Source: JBEIQE01 sp040376705 (GTDB lineage: Bacteria; Pseudomonadota; Alphaproteobacteria; UBA2400). From it: a stretch of 64,000 nt of DNA. The notes beneath the pieces were generated by a model that was given only the letters and a program-made list of their open reading frames with translations, made no database searches and was not told the origin of the DNA. Each line of letters starts with the position of its first letter. Position 1 is the first letter of the stretch. The stretch spans positions 248,001 to 312,000 of the forward strand of contig JBEIQE010000001.1 of the NCBI GenBank assembly GCA_040376705.1, read 5' to 3'. A program made the position numbers and the translations under genes. Shown here in pieces: positions 34,022-43,731 of this stretch.

Positions 34022-36772
34022 TTAAGCGACCTCAGTATCGGGGTCAGATTTAGCCTTCTTGGCTTTTGGTTTTGCTGCAGCCTTCTTCTTCGGGGCTGCT
34101 GCTTTTCTGGCAGGTTTTTCTGCCGTCTCTTTTGGTGCGGCCTTGGCTTTAGCTGCCTTGGCCTTCGCGCCTTTACCGCCCTTACCACCTTTAGCGGCTT
34201 TGGCGTTTATCAGCTCGATCGCGCGTTCGAGCGTCAGGTCTTCTGGCTTGCTGCCCTTGGGCAAGGTCACCATGGTTTTTCCGTGCTTGGCATAAAGGCC
34301 AAAGCGGCCCATGTGGATGGTGATAGGCTTATCATCATCCGGGTGCATACCGACATTGCGCAGCTCTGCAGCCTTAGCTTTGGCTTCGGCGAGCAGTGTA
34401 ACCGCGCGGTTCATGCCGATGGTCAGCACATCGTCATCCTTGGGGATGCTCTTGAACGTGCTGCCGAGCTTAAGATAGGGCCCGAAGCGGCCAATTCCAG
34501 CGTAGATGATTTCGCCCGTTTCAGGGTGGCCGCCAATTTCGCGCGGCAGGGTAAGCAGCTTGAGCGCAATCTCGAGCGAGACTTCGTTGGGGTTGAGGCC
34601 TTTAGGCAGCGAGGTACGCTTGGGTTTATCGGCATCAGCCACTTTGGGCTTTTTCTTTTTCTTTGGTTTGCCGTTTTTATCCAGCTCAACTGGCGCTTCT
34701 TCAGTGGCTGCAGGCTTGGGTTCAATCGGGCCAACCTTGGGGCCGAGCTGCACATACAAACCATAAGGGCCGCGCTTGAGGCTCACGGGCAGGCCAGTCT
34801 CGGGGTCGAAGCCCAAATCCTTATCGCCTTCAACCAGCGCATCTCCGCCTTCAGTGGTGGCGATCGAGAGGCGGCGGGTGTATTTGCACTCAGGATAGTT
34901 GGAGCAACCAATGAAGGCACCGAACTTACCGAGTTTGAGGCCGATACGGCCACTCTTGCAGCTCGGACAGTCGCGGTTGCCATCCGGGAAGAAGTGGGAT
35001 GAGAGAACGGCATCGAGGTCGTCAATTACCTGGGTAATTGTCAGGTTCTTAGCACCGTCGATGGAGGATGAGAAGTCAGTCCAGAACTGGCGCAATACAG
35101 CTTTCCACTGCTTTTCGCCACCTGAGATATCATCGAGCTGACCTTCGAGATCGGCGGTGAAATCGTACTGCACATACTTGCCAAAGAAGCTCTCGAGGAA
35201 GGTGGTAACGATGCGGCCGCGGTCTTCCGGTACAAAGGCTTTGCCTTCAAGGCGTACGTAATTGCGGTTCTGCAATACTTCAATAATCGAGGCGTAGGTC
35301 GACGGGCGCCCGATGCCCAGCTCTTCCAGTTTCTTCACCAGACTGGCTTCGCTGTAGCGTGGCGGCGGCTGGGTGAAGTGCTGTGACGGCTCAACCACAT
35401 CGGTCTTGAGTTTATCGCCTTCCTTCACCGGGGGCAGGCGCTGGTCGTCTTCCTTATCTGCGGTGAGGTCATCAGTATCTTCGAAATACAGTTTTAGGAA
35501 GCCATCAAACACCACGATAGAGCCGGTGGCGCGTAGCTGGGTCTTACCGTCGGTTGGTGTGACATCGATAGTGGCCTGATCGAACTCGGCAGATTCCATC
35601 TGCGAGGCGACCGTACGCTTCCAGATCATTTCATAAAGGCGCGCTTCATCGCGGTCAAGGAAGGGGGCTACATCTTCCGGCAGGCGGCGCATGTCAGTCG
35701 GGCGCACGGCTTCGTGTGCTTCCTGCGCGTTCTTGGCCTTGGTCTTATACATGCGCGGGGCATCCGGCAGGTACTTGGTGCCATAGTTATCGCGGATCAG
35801 GCCGCGTACGGCATCAATCGCATCAAGCGAGAGCGACACGCCATCAGTACGCATATAGGTGATGAGACCCACAGTCTCGCCGCCCAGGCTTACGCCTTCG
35901 TACAGCTTTTGCGCAGTGCGCATGGTACGCGATGCGCCAAGGCCGAGTTTGCGGCTGGCTTCCTGCTGCAAGGTTGAGGTAGTAAACGGCGCAGTCGGGT
36001 GACGCTTTACCTTTTTGTGTTCGATGCTGTTAATGCTGAACTGGCCAGCTTTAATAGCGGCTACTGCAGCATCGGCAGCGCCAGCATTGCCCAGCTCAAG
36101 CTTCTCGAGCTTCTTGCCGTTGAAATGCGTGAGGCGGGTTTTAAGCGTCTGTCCGGCAGGGGTGAGGAAGTCGACCGCAACTGACCAATATTCCTGCGGG
36201 ACAAATACCTCGATTTCGCTTTCGCGCTCACAAATAAGGCGTAGGGCAACAGACTGCACACGGCCAGCCGAGCGTGCGCCCGGCAGCTTGCGCCATAAAA
36301 TGGGCGAGAGGTTGAAGCCAACCAGATAGTCGAGCGCGCGGCGCGCCATATAGGCGTCAATCAGCGGCTGGTCGAGTTCACGCGGGGCCTTGATGGCCTC
36401 AAGTACGGCGTTCTTGGTGACTTCGTTAAAGGTAATACGGCCAACCTTGGCGTGGCCAAGGGCTTTGCGGTCCTTGAGTGCTTCAAGCACATGCCAGGCG
36501 ATGGCTTCACCCTCGCGGTCAGGGTCGCTTGCGAGCAGGATGTTATCGGCGCCCTTGGCAGCCTTGATGATGTCATCGATACGGGCTTTGCCGCGTTCGG
36601 CAAATTCCCAGTCCATGGCGAAGTCTTCGTCGGGGCGTACCGAGCCATCCTTGGGCGGCAGGTCGCGCACATGGCCAAAGCTGGCAATAACGGTAAAATC
36701 CCGTCCCAGATATTTGTTGATCGTCTTGGCCTTTGCAGGGCTCTCGACAATGACAACGGTTTGGCCTGACAC
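34022..36772 (-). CDS. topA: DNA topoisomerase I (type IA)
   Basis: The 916-residue protein has the TOPRIM domain (VIVESPAKAKTI; DPDREGEAIAWH), the active-site Tyr in ITYMRTDGV, a C4 zinc-finger-like segment (CPSCKSGRIG ... CSNYPECKY), several C-terminal repeats and a long Lys/Ala-rich tail (about the last 60 residues). It relaxes negative supercoils. The basic tail, of low complexity, likely contacts DNA or RNA. It starts 13 bp after dprA's stop. Confidence 0.97.
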   Translation of the reverse strand: MSGQTVVIVESPAKAKTINKYLGRDFTVIASFGHVRDLPPKDGSVRPDEDFAMDWEFAERGKARIDDIIKAAKGADNILLASDPDREGEAIAWHVLEALKDRKALGHAKVGRITFNEVTKNAVLEAIKAPRELDQPLIDAYMARRALDYLVGFNLSPILWRKLPGARSAGRVQSVALRLICERESEIEVFVPQEYWSVAVDFLTPAGQTLKTRLTHFNGKKLEKLELGNAGAADAAVAAIKAGQFSINSIEHKKVKRHPTAPFTTSTLQQEASRKLGLGASRTMRTAQKLYEGVSLGGETVGLITYMRTDGVSLSLDAIDAVRGLIRDNYGTKYLPDAPRMYKTKAKNAQEAHEAVRPTDMRRLPEDVAPFLDRDEARLYEMIWKRTVASQMESAEFDQATIDVTPTDGKTQLRATGSIVVFDGFLKLYFEDTDDLTADKEDDQRLPPVKEGDKLKTDVVEPSQHFTQPPPRYSEASLVKKLEELGIGRPSTYASIIEVLQNRNYVRLEGKAFVPEDRGRIVTTFLESFFGKYVQYDFTADLEGQLDDISGGEKQWKAVLRQFWTDFSSSIDGAKNLTITQVIDDLDAVLSSHFFPDGNRDCPSCKSGRIGLKLGKFGAFIGCSNYPECKYTRRLSIATTEGGDALVEGDKDLGFDPETGLPVSLKRGPYGLYVQLGPKVGPIEPKPAATEEAPVELDKNGKPKKKKKPKVADADKPKRTSLPKGLNPNEVSLEIALKLLTLPREIGGHPETGEIIYAGIGRFGPYLKLGSTFKSIPKDDDVLTIGMNRAVTLLAEAKAKAAELRNVGMHPDDDKPITIHMGRFGLYAKHGKTMVTLPKGSKPEDLTLERAIELINAKAAKGGKGGKGAKAKAAKAKAAPKETAEKPARKAAAPKKKAAAKPKAKKAKSDPDTEVA

Positions 36773-36785
36773 TATATATGTACCC

Positions 36786-37901
36786 CTAAATCGCTGCTGA
36801 CTGCTGGTCAGCTATTAACGCCACCTGATTGCCCGGTAGCCGCACAATTCGGCCAGCCAGTTCTAGTTCCAGTAGCACCGCCAGCACCATGGGTGCAGGC
36901 ATTTGACATAGCCTTATAAGCGCGTCAACAGGGGCAGGGGTAGGGGAAAGTGCCTCAAGCACCTGAGGGCGTAGGGTGTTAAGCTCATTTTCTTTAATAT
37001 TATCAATGGCTTGATTTTTATATGGCACAGGTTCAGATTCTTGTGCCGAGGCCGGCCTTAAAATGGCCAAAACGTCTTCTGGCCCCTCAATCAGGGCGGC
37101 GCCGTCCTTAATTAACTTATTGGTACCAGTCGAGCGCGGGTCGAGTGGGGAGCCGGGAACGGCCATCACTTCGCGCCCCTGTTCGGCTGCCATACGGGCG
37201 GTGATGAGCGAACCAGACTGCATGGCCGCCTCAATGACGATAACGCCCTTCGAGAGGCCGGAGACGATACGGTTACGCCGCGGGAACAGGCGAGCGTTAA
37301 TCGGCGTGCCAAAGGGCATCTCTGCTACCACGCAGCCTTGCTCGGTCATGGCTTTATGCAGGGCTTCGTTCTCGGGTGGATATACAACATCAATGCCCCC
37401 AGCAATAACGCCTATGGTGCCTTTGGCGAGTGCGCCTTGATGGGCTGATGCATCAATTCCGGCTGCGAGGCCCGAGACGACCATCCAGCCTGCTTCAGAC
37501 AGGCTGCGGCCCAATCGCTCGGCAAAGCGGCGGCCGTTGAGCGAGGCGTTACGTGCCCCCACAATTGCTACGCAGGGTTTGCCCAGCAGCGCTGCATGGC
37601 CGTGCACCGCGATGACGGGTGGGGCGTCACTGATATGCGCGAGCAGGCGGGGGTAGTCAGCATCACCGCTCAGCAGCAGCCTGGCACCCATGTGCTGAAT
37701 GCGGCCAGCTTCATCCTCAACACTGGCTTTACTCGGGATGCTCAGTTTGCGTTTGAGCCCACCTTTGCTGGCAAGTTCAGGAATGGCTTCGAGCGCGGCG
37801 CTGGCCGACCCATAGCGGCTGAGCAGCTGATGGAACGTCACTGGCCCTACATTTTCGGTGCGGGCAAGGCGTAGCCAGTCAAGACGCTCGGCAGCTGTCA
37901 T
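36786..37901 (-). CDS. dprA: DNA-processing protein DprA
   Basis: The 371-residue protein has the Rossmann-like DprA core (VAIVGARNASLNGR; VVSGLAAGIDASAHQGAL; GCVVAEMPFGT; SGSLITARMA) and a C-terminal winged-helix domain (about 310-365). It loads RecA on incoming single strands in transformation. The ATG overlaps the plsY stop by 4 bp (ATGA). Confidence 0.95.
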   Translation of the reverse strand: MTAAERLDWLRLARTENVGPVTFHQLLSRYGSASAALEAIPELASKGGLKRKLSIPSKASVEDEAGRIQHMGARLLLSGDADYPRLLAHISDAPPVIAVHGHAALLGKPCVAIVGARNASLNGRRFAERLGRSLSEAGWMVVSGLAAGIDASAHQGALAKGTIGVIAGGIDVVYPPENEALHKAMTEQGCVVAEMPFGTPINARLFPRRNRIVSGLSKGVIVIEAAMQSGSLITARMAAEQGREVMAVPGSPLDPRSTGTNKLIKDGAALIEGPEDVLAILRPASAQESEPVPYKNQAIDNIKENELNTLRPQVLEALSPTPAPVDALIRLCQMPAPMVLAVLLELELAGRIVRLPGNQVALIADQQSAAI

Positions 37902-38557
37902 TTCTTTGCGCCAATCTTGGGCTCAGTACCATTGAGCAGGCGCTTGATGTTCTCGTGATGGCGCGCCCACACAATAGCGGCAACAACAGCGAGCGGAATG
38001 ATAAGCGCATTAAAGCCGAGCAGCGGGTCGCCCTTGTTGATGTAATAGGCATAACCGGGCAGAGCACCAATCGCCACCAGCGCGGCCAGCGATGAGCGGC
38101 GGAATGCCAGTGCCATAAGCAGCCATGTGGCACAGGCAGCAACACCCAGTATCCAGTTAAGCCCAAGCGCAACACCAAGTGCTGTTGCTACCCCTTTACC
38201 GCCCTTGAACTTGAGCCAGATGGGGAAGCAATGGCCGATAAGAGCAGCAAGGCCTACCAGCGCAAGCGTTTCAGGGCGTGCAGTTTCGCAATAATAATCT
38301 ACACAGTCAGTGAATATGCTTTCGGGATTGGTGAGGTACCAGCGTGCAGCTTCAATCGCGATGCAGCCCTTGGCGCCATCGAGAAACAGGGTGAGGGCAG
38401 CCAAGCCCTTGCGGCCCGTGCGCAGAACATTGGTTGCGCCAATATTACCGGAGCCGATGGCGCGGATATCGCCAAGGCCCGCCATGCGGGTAAGAAGGAG
38501 GCCGAAGGGGATGCTGCCGATCAAATATGCAGCGATGAGGATAAATACGAGTTCCAT
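37898..38557 (-). CDS. plsY: Glycerol-3-phosphate acyltransferase PlsY
   Basis: The 219-residue membrane protein has the family motifs GSGNIGATNVLRTG and FKGGKGVAT, plus several transmembrane segments. It acylates glycerol-3-phosphate from acyl-phosphate. There is an insertion of about 25 residues with 'ESIFTDCVDYYCETAR' after the first motif block, giving a longer protein than usual. It leads the plsY-dprA-topA-rnr unit. Confidence 0.93.
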   Translation of the reverse strand: MELVFILIAAYLIGSIPFGLLLTRMAGLGDIRAIGSGNIGATNVLRTGRKGLAALTLFLDGAKGCIAIEAARWYLTNPESIFTDCVDYYCETARPETLALVGLAALIGHCFPIWLKFKGGKGVATALGVALGLNWILGVAACATWLLMALAFRRSSLAALVAIGALPGYAYYINKGDPLLGFNALIIPLAVVAAIVWARHHENIKRLLNGTEPKIGAKK

Positions 38558-38600
38558 ACGCGCAGAATGGCCTGAGTGCGCCTATTATGCAAGATACGGC

Positions 38601-39290
38601 TTAATATCCGAGTGCCTTGCGCACAATTTCCTGCGCTTCGCCATCACAGGCACGTGAGATACGGTCATATTCCATGCGGGTATCCACCTGCGCTTGGCGG
38701 CGGCTGCGCTCGCCCAGCATGGTCTTGGAGCTTTCCTGCAGACTACTGCGTAACCGCGATTTCAGTTCTTCCATCGCCTGTTCCTGATTATAGCTCCAGA
38801 TAGGGCCAAGATCGCGCACGGCATAGTCAGCTTCCTGCTGCAGGCGGAAATGCCATTCACGCAACAGCTGCGCATCAACCGCGACGTGGCGGCGCTCATG
38901 TTCTTCAACCTTGCTGAACATACAGGTACCGACAGGTATTTCGCTGGCAATATAAATGGCGGTATCGGCAAACGCATATTCAATATCAGCCTCAACCAGA
39001 CTGACACAGAAACTGCCATTCGGCAGCGAGGTGACGCGTGCCTGTATGCTGATCTGGTAGGTCACATCCGCCTTGGCGAGGCCGAGAGGTACATGCTCAT
39101 GCCCGCCGGCTGCACCGGAGGTGCTATTACGGATGCCGCGCAGGCCGGCGATATCGACATTGGTAATCAGCCGCGGGGTATCCTGCCGCACCTTCACAAG
39201 AGCAGTGGGGTTGTTATTGCGTGGGCAGTCTTGCGCCAGCGCAAATTGCGGGCACAAGGCTACCAGAAGGGCGATGAGGAGTAGGCGCAC
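38601..39290 (-). CDS. Secreted protein with HExxH motif, unknown function
   Basis: The 229-residue protein has a Sec signal peptide (MRLLLIALLVALCPQFALA) and four or more cysteines in the mature part. A 'VEEHERRHVAVD' segment contains HExxH (HERRH), the zinc-binding motif of metalloproteases, in a helical context, with a following 'WHFRLQQEAD' helix. I do not recognise the family; periplasmic or exported. The minus-strand gene lies between plsY (43 bp downstream) and a CoA transferase. Confidence 0.65.
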   Translation of the reverse strand: MRLLLIALLVALCPQFALAQDCPRNNNPTALVKVRQDTPRLITNVDIAGLRGIRNSTSGAAGGHEHVPLGLAKADVTYQISIQARVTSLPNGSFCVSLVEADIEYAFADTAIYIASEIPVGTCMFSKVEEHERRHVAVDAQLLREWHFRLQQEADYAVRDLGPIWSYNQEQAMEELKSRLRSSLQESSKTMLGERSRRQAQVDTRMEYDRISRACDGEAQEIVRKALGY

Positions 39291-39323
39291 CCTCTTAGAC
39301 TAGCCCTCTAGGGTTAAGAAGGA

Positions 39324-40505
39324 TTAAACCTTCTGTTTACCTAGCCAATCGCGCAATATTTCGGCGCTGTGCTGGCCCAGAGTGGGCGGCGCGTAGCGAT
39401 AGCTTACCGGCGTATCCGAGAGTTTGATGGGCGATCCGATCAGCTTTTGCGTATCCGGTGTAAGCGGATGCGGCATTTCGATCACCATATCGCGGGCGAT
39501 AGTCTGCGGGTGCGCGAATACTTCATCAATCTGGTTGATGGGGCCGCAGGGCACACCCAAGGGCTCAAGCCCGTCCAGCCATTCGGCTTTGGTTTTGGTC
39601 AGCATGCACTCGGCGAGCAGCGGCACCAGCTCGGCGCGGTTAATTACGCGCTGGCTGTTGGTGGCGTAGCGTGCATCTAAAGCCCATTCGGGTTTGCCCG
39701 CAAACTCAGCAAATTTGGCGAACTGGCTATCGTTACCTACGGCCAAAATCACATGGCCATCCGCCACCGCAAAAACCTGATAAGGTACAATAGTTGAATG
39801 CGCATTGCCCATGCGTGGCGGCAACTTGCCAGAGGTAAGGTAGTACTGGCCAAGGTTAGCCAGCCAAGCCACCTGCGTATCGAACAGGGCAATATCTATG
39901 AACTGACCTTTGCCAGTATGTGTGCGGGCATGTAGTGCAGCCAGAATAGCAGTGGTGGCATACATACCGGCCATAATATCGGCCACCGCAACGCCGGTTT
40001 TCATCGGCATGCCATCCGGCTCACCGGTCATACTCATGATACCGCCCATACCCTGCACCATAAAGTCGTAGCCTGCGCGCGCAGCATCCGGCCCGCTCTG
40101 CCCAAAGCCAGTGAGGGAGCAGTAGATGAGGCGGGGGTTAATCTTTTCCAGGCTGGCGTAGTCGAGCCCGTATTTGGCGAGGGTGCCAACCTTGTAATTT
40201 TCTATCAGGACATCGGCCTTCTTAACCAGTTCGAGCAGCGTAGCCTTGTCGTCTGGCGTAGTAAAATCGAGCGCGAGTGAGCGTTTGTTGCGGTTACAGC
40301 AGAGGTAGTAGGCGCTTTCGGTGGTTTTATTCCCGTCCTTATCAGCGAGATAGGGCGGGCCCCACTTGCGCGTATCATCGCCTTCCTGCGGCTTTTCAAT
40401 TTTAACAACATCAGCCCCGAGGTCGCCCAGGGTCTGGGTTGCGCTCGGGCCGGCGAGGATTCTGGACAGATCCAGCACCTTCAAGTCAAGTAAAGCTGTA
40501 GCCAT
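39324..40505 (-). CDS. CaiB/BaiF family CoA transferase
   Basis: The 393-residue protein has the family III CoA-transferase layout: 'LKVLDLSRILAGPSATQTLGDLGADVVKIE' at the start and the catalytic Asp in 'RAGYDFMVQGMGG'. It moves CoA between organic acids. Substrate unknown. It is a single gene divergent from a patatin-like gene (start 40589), with 83 bp between. Confidence 0.92.
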   Translation of the reverse strand: MATALLDLKVLDLSRILAGPSATQTLGDLGADVVKIEKPQEGDDTRKWGPPYLADKDGNKTTESAYYLCCNRNKRSLALDFTTPDDKATLLELVKKADVLIENYKVGTLAKYGLDYASLEKINPRLIYCSLTGFGQSGPDAARAGYDFMVQGMGGIMSMTGEPDGMPMKTGVAVADIMAGMYATTAILAALHARTHTGKGQFIDIALFDTQVAWLANLGQYYLTSGKLPPRMGNAHSTIVPYQVFAVADGHVILAVGNDSQFAKFAEFAGKPEWALDARYATNSQRVINRAELVPLLAECMLTKTKAEWLDGLEPLGVPCGPINQIDEVFAHPQTIARDMVIEMPHPLTPDTQKLIGSPIKLSDTPVSYRYAPPTLGQHSAEILRDWLGKQKV

Positions 40506-40588
40506 TTAACCTCTTTCTTGGCTTTCATTGTGCCGTGAATCCTGCTTTATGGAAGCCATAAATAAAAACAGTTTTGGGGATGGTACAC

Positions 40589-41755
40589 ATGGGCTCAACG
40601 CCTGATTTGAAATTTCAATCCTTAGCAGGAAATGCCTTGCCAAGGGTCGGTCTTGCCTTGCAGGGTGGCGGTACATCCGGTGCTTACACCGATGGTGTGT
40701 TAAGAGTGTTGCATGCGTATTTTGAGAAGTGGGGTATATCCGTTGTCGGCGAAACCGGCGATAGCGCGGGCGCCTTGAACGCGCTTTATGATATGTATGG
40801 CTACATCACTGGTAAGCCTGGCCAGAAGGCTGAAAAGGCTAATTTTATGCGCGAGCGCCTGTGGTGGTCGGTTGACCGTATGGCGTTACTGGCCCGTCAT
40901 AGCCAGTCACTACATAACATGTTCAACCCGGCGACTGTGATGGGTGAGATGATCGAGCAGGCTGGCCATTTATTTGACATGCCGCGCGATGCCATGGCTG
41001 CGTTTAATCTCTCTGGTCGTCATCCTGCTCTCAAGATTACTAATATGCAGGTGCCGCCGCTGCAGCAAATGGTAGCTCAGCATATTGATTTCAAACGCTT
41101 TATGGATAAAGGCGCACCGGTTGTTATCATCAATACAACCGACAAGCACAACGGCCAGCCCAAGCTGTATCTTAACTCAGCCCTTTCAGCACAGGCTGCG
41201 GCTGAGTCTGGTTACTTGCCGCGTATTATCCTGCGTATGTTCGATGGCAACCACCCCAGCCTTAAGACCCATGATCATGATGGCGGCTTTACGGCCAACC
41301 CGCCGGTCATGCCGCTGTATACTTACTGCCCCGATATGACTGACCTGATTGTCGTGCGCATTACCCCCTTGGTGCAGAATAATGATGCCGTGCGGGGGCT
41401 GGATGAGGACAAGCAGATGGCTGATAAACAGCTACGCTACCTCTACAATGCTGCCTGTGAGGCCGAGTTGCGCGCGGTTAGGCGCGAAGCCGAGCTCGAG
41501 GGGCGCAAGCTCAACATTCATGTGATTTCGGTTAAGCCGGATTGGCCTTATCCCATGGATACGCAGGCCAGCATCAAGCATACCAACTGGAATTTCTTTA
41601 GCGAATTGCGCCATGCAGGCGCTCAGCGTGCAACCGAATGGTTGCAGAACGAAGGCCAGTATCTGGGCAAGCAAAGCACATATGAGGTCGGCTATCAGGT
41701 TTTCGGCCAGGTGGCTGGCAGTGTGCCAGCGCGCAATAAGCTGGAGCCTGCCTGA
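40589..41755 (+). CDS. Patatin-like phospholipase, copy A
   Basis: The product is 388 residues from ATG 40589 (ATG 40580 is an alternative). It has the patatin oxyanion box ALQGGGTSGAY, nucleophile GDSAGAL (G-x-S-x-G) and the catalytic Asp in DGG (HDHDGGF). It would act as lipid acyl hydrolase; no signal peptide. It is convergent, with a 1-bp gap, with a second patatin-like gene of similar architecture. Confidence 0.87.
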   Translation: MGSTPDLKFQSLAGNALPRVGLALQGGGTSGAYTDGVLRVLHAYFEKWGISVVGETGDSAGALNALYDMYGYITGKPGQKAEKANFMRERLWWSVDRMALLARHSQSLHNMFNPATVMGEMIEQAGHLFDMPRDAMAAFNLSGRHPALKITNMQVPPLQQMVAQHIDFKRFMDKGAPVVIINTTDKHNGQPKLYLNSALSAQAAAESGYLPRIILRMFDGNHPSLKTHDHDGGFTANPPVMPLYTYCPDMTDLIVVRITPLVQNNDAVRGLDEDKQMADKQLRYLYNAACEAELRAVRREAELEGRKLNIHVISVKPDWPYPMDTQASIKHTNWNFFSELRHAGAQRATEWLQNEGQYLGKQSTYEVGYQVFGQVAGSVPARNKLEPA

Positions 41756-41756
41756 T

Positions 41757-42851
41757 TTACAGGTACTGCTCGCGTACGTTAAGTGATGAACGGTTGTTCA
41801 GGGCCGACCAGTGCTTCTTCAGCCAGCTATCAGTTGCCTGATAACCAGTATCGCGCAGTTCGGTTAAAAAGTCCCATTCGGCGTTCATCTTGCTTGAGGC
41901 ATCATACTTGTTCAGCTGCCGTTCGCTATGAATGCGGTGGATCAGCATTTGCTTGTATTTTTTCTTGTCCAGTGCGCCTTCATTAATCAGCTTGGTTACA
42001 AAGTTGATCGCGCGCATTTCGCTGATGAGCGATGAGTTGAACGTGATTTCGTCAATCCGGTTACGGATTTCTGCTGCCGTATCCGGTGTATCGCTGCGCT
42101 CAATCGGGTTGATCTGCACGATAACGATATCGCGTGTATCGCAATGGTAGATGAGTGGCCAGAGTACGGGGTTACCCATATAGCCGCCGTCCCAATAGGC
42201 TTCGCCGCCAATTTCAATCGCCTGGTAAAGCGTAGGCAGGCAGGCGGAGGCAGTAACAACATCGGCTGTCAGCTCGTTGCGCTTGAACACGCGCGCGCGA
42301 CCGGTTTTAACCGCGGTAGCCGAGATGAAAAGTTTTATCGATTTACAGGCCCGCACAGCCTTGAAGTCGATCATGTTCTGCAGCAAAACGCGCAGCGGGT
42401 TAAAGCCCAGCGGGTTGAGCTGGTAGGGCGAGGCCACGCGGCTGAGCAGGTCGAGCGCGGTGTAGACTGGTGAGTTATTTAGGCTCCAGTTACCCATCAT
42501 GGTGTCCATGGGCGTGCGCTGTACGGGCGAGAACACATGCATGTCGCTCACATTCTTCCACAGCTCGGCCAGTGAGGCTTTGGCGCCTTTGCGCCCGCCT
42601 GCGGTATAGCCCTGCGCCAGTGCAATCGCGTTCATCGCGCCTGCTGAGGCACCGCTGATGCCTTCAATGGTCAGGCGCTCTTCTTCCAGCAGTCGATTGA
42701 GCACGCCCCATGTATAAGCGCCATGCGAACCACCACCCTGCAGCGCAAGGTTGATAGTACGCGTGTCGAGCACGGCTGCGGCTTTACGCGTCTTTTTAGG
42801 GGCGGGTTTCTTTGTGGGCTTGGCTGCTTTGCCCTTAACCGGTTTTACCAC
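41757..42851 (-). CDS. Patatin-like phospholipase, copy B
   Basis: The 364-residue protein starts with a Lys/Ala/Pro-rich tail (about 1-28) and then has ALQGGGSHGAYTWG, nucleophile GASAGAM and DGG (YWDGGYMGNP). The C-terminal portion (EWDFLTELRDTGYQATDSWLKKH) resembles that of copy A, so the two genes are paralogues. Start GTG 42851 overlaps the MAPEG stop by 7 bp, so it is coupled to that gene. Cytoplasmic or membrane-associated lipase is likely. Confidence 0.87.
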   Translation of the reverse strand: MVKPVKGKAAKPTKKPAPKKTRKAAAVLDTRTINLALQGGGSHGAYTWGVLNRLLEEERLTIEGISGASAGAMNAIALAQGYTAGGRKGAKASLAELWKNVSDMHVFSPVQRTPMDTMMGNWSLNNSPVYTALDLLSRVASPYQLNPLGFNPLRVLLQNMIDFKAVRACKSIKLFISATAVKTGRARVFKRNELTADVVTASACLPTLYQAIEIGGEAYWDGGYMGNPVLWPLIYHCDTRDIVIVQINPIERSDTPDTAAEIRNRIDEITFNSSLISEMRAINFVTKLINEGALDKKKYKQMLIHRIHSERQLNKYDASSKMNAEWDFLTELRDTGYQATDSWLKKHWSALNNRSSLNVREQYL

Positions 42852-43252
42852 GATAGCGCAAACTTCAGCAGGAGCAGGAGCGAGCAGCCCATAAGGGTGA
42901 ACAAGGTAAGCACAGTACCGATAAATCGGCCGGGCGAGTGGTTAGGCGATTGTGAGAGGCCATAGGCGTGCAGTACCCGAGCCATAACCAGTACAATCCC
43001 AAGGAAATGGATAAACCATGCGCTGTAGCCCGCCAATTCGACAAAAGCCATGAGAACAAGAATGAACGGCACAAATTCGGCAAAATTGGCATGAACACGA
43101 ACCGCTTGGCGCAGCACGGGCACATCGCCATCGCCAAGGCCGACGCGGTAGCGCATGCGCAGGCGGGGAATCCGCAGCGAAAGGCCAAAGAAAATCAGGC
43201 CTAAAAGCCCGGCATAGAGGGGGGTAATGGCAAGGGTAGCGGCGAGGGTCAT
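42845..43252 (-). CDS. MAPEG family membrane protein
   Basis: From ATG 43252 the product has 135 residues with four hydrophobic segments, 'RAVRVHANFAEFVPF' after the first helix and 'ARVLHAYGLS' near the end, typical of membrane-associated eicosanoid/glutathione metabolism proteins. The extended frame starts at 43279. It is upstream of the patatin B gene and overlaps it, so it is the first gene of that pair. Confidence 0.85.
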   Translation of the reverse strand: MTLAATLAITPLYAGLLGLIFFGLSLRIPRLRMRYRVGLGDGDVPVLRQAVRVHANFAEFVPFILVLMAFVELAGYSAWFIHFLGIVLVMARVLHAYGLSQSPNHSPGRFIGTVLTLFTLMGCSLLLLLKFALSW

Positions 43253-43327
43253 AACAGCAGAGTAGCGCACCAAAACCATTGGTCAACCGTCTGGACGGGC
43301 TGGGGGAACGGTGGCATAGTGCGGCCC

Positions 43328-43729
43328 ATGAAACGCTCATTTTTAACGCTGCTTAACAGCATGTATCTGCGCCTGCTCACTCTGCGTCAGGGTAAGCTTG
43401 TCGGTACCGACTCCTTCGGCAATGCCTACTACCGCTCAGCCGGTGCCAAGCGGCACGGGCGCGAGCGCCGCTGGGTCGTGTATGGCGGCAGCTATGGTGT
43501 TGATCCTGAAGCCTCGATGGTTCCGCCCGAGTGGCATGGCTGGCTGCACCACAGCTACGATGCACCGCTGCCAGTTGATTCTGCCAAGCCCTGGGTTAAG
43601 CCGCACCAGTTCAATCTTACAGGCACAGCCTCCAGCTACCGTCCTGCTGGCCATCAGCTTTCAGGCGGCAAGCGTGCTGCTGCGACCGGCGATTATCAGG
43701 CTTGGAGCCCAGAGGGGAGTGCGCAATAG
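43328..43729 (+). CDS. NADH:ubiquinone oxidoreductase subunit NDUFA12-like
   Basis: The product is 133 residues from ATG 43328. It has the family's 'LVGTDSFGNAYYRS' and 'RRWVVYGG ... PPEWHGWLHH' landmarks. NDUFA12 is an accessory subunit of complex I shared by mitochondria and Alphaproteobacteria; it sits at the membrane-arm/peripheral-arm junction. The mlaD start follows 3 bp later, so the three plus-strand genes form an operon. Confidence 0.95.
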   Translation: MKRSFLTLLNSMYLRLLTLRQGKLVGTDSFGNAYYRSAGAKRHGRERRWVVYGGSYGVDPEASMVPPEWHGWLHHSYDAPLPVDSAKPWVKPHQFNLTGTASSYRPAGHQLSGGKRAAATGDYQAWSPEGSAQ

Positions 43730-43731
43730 CC

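Noticed and set aside
34050..34220. Low-complexity segment at the topA 3' end as a separate gene
   Set aside because: It is the Lys/Ala-rich tail of topoisomerase I in frame with the main gene.
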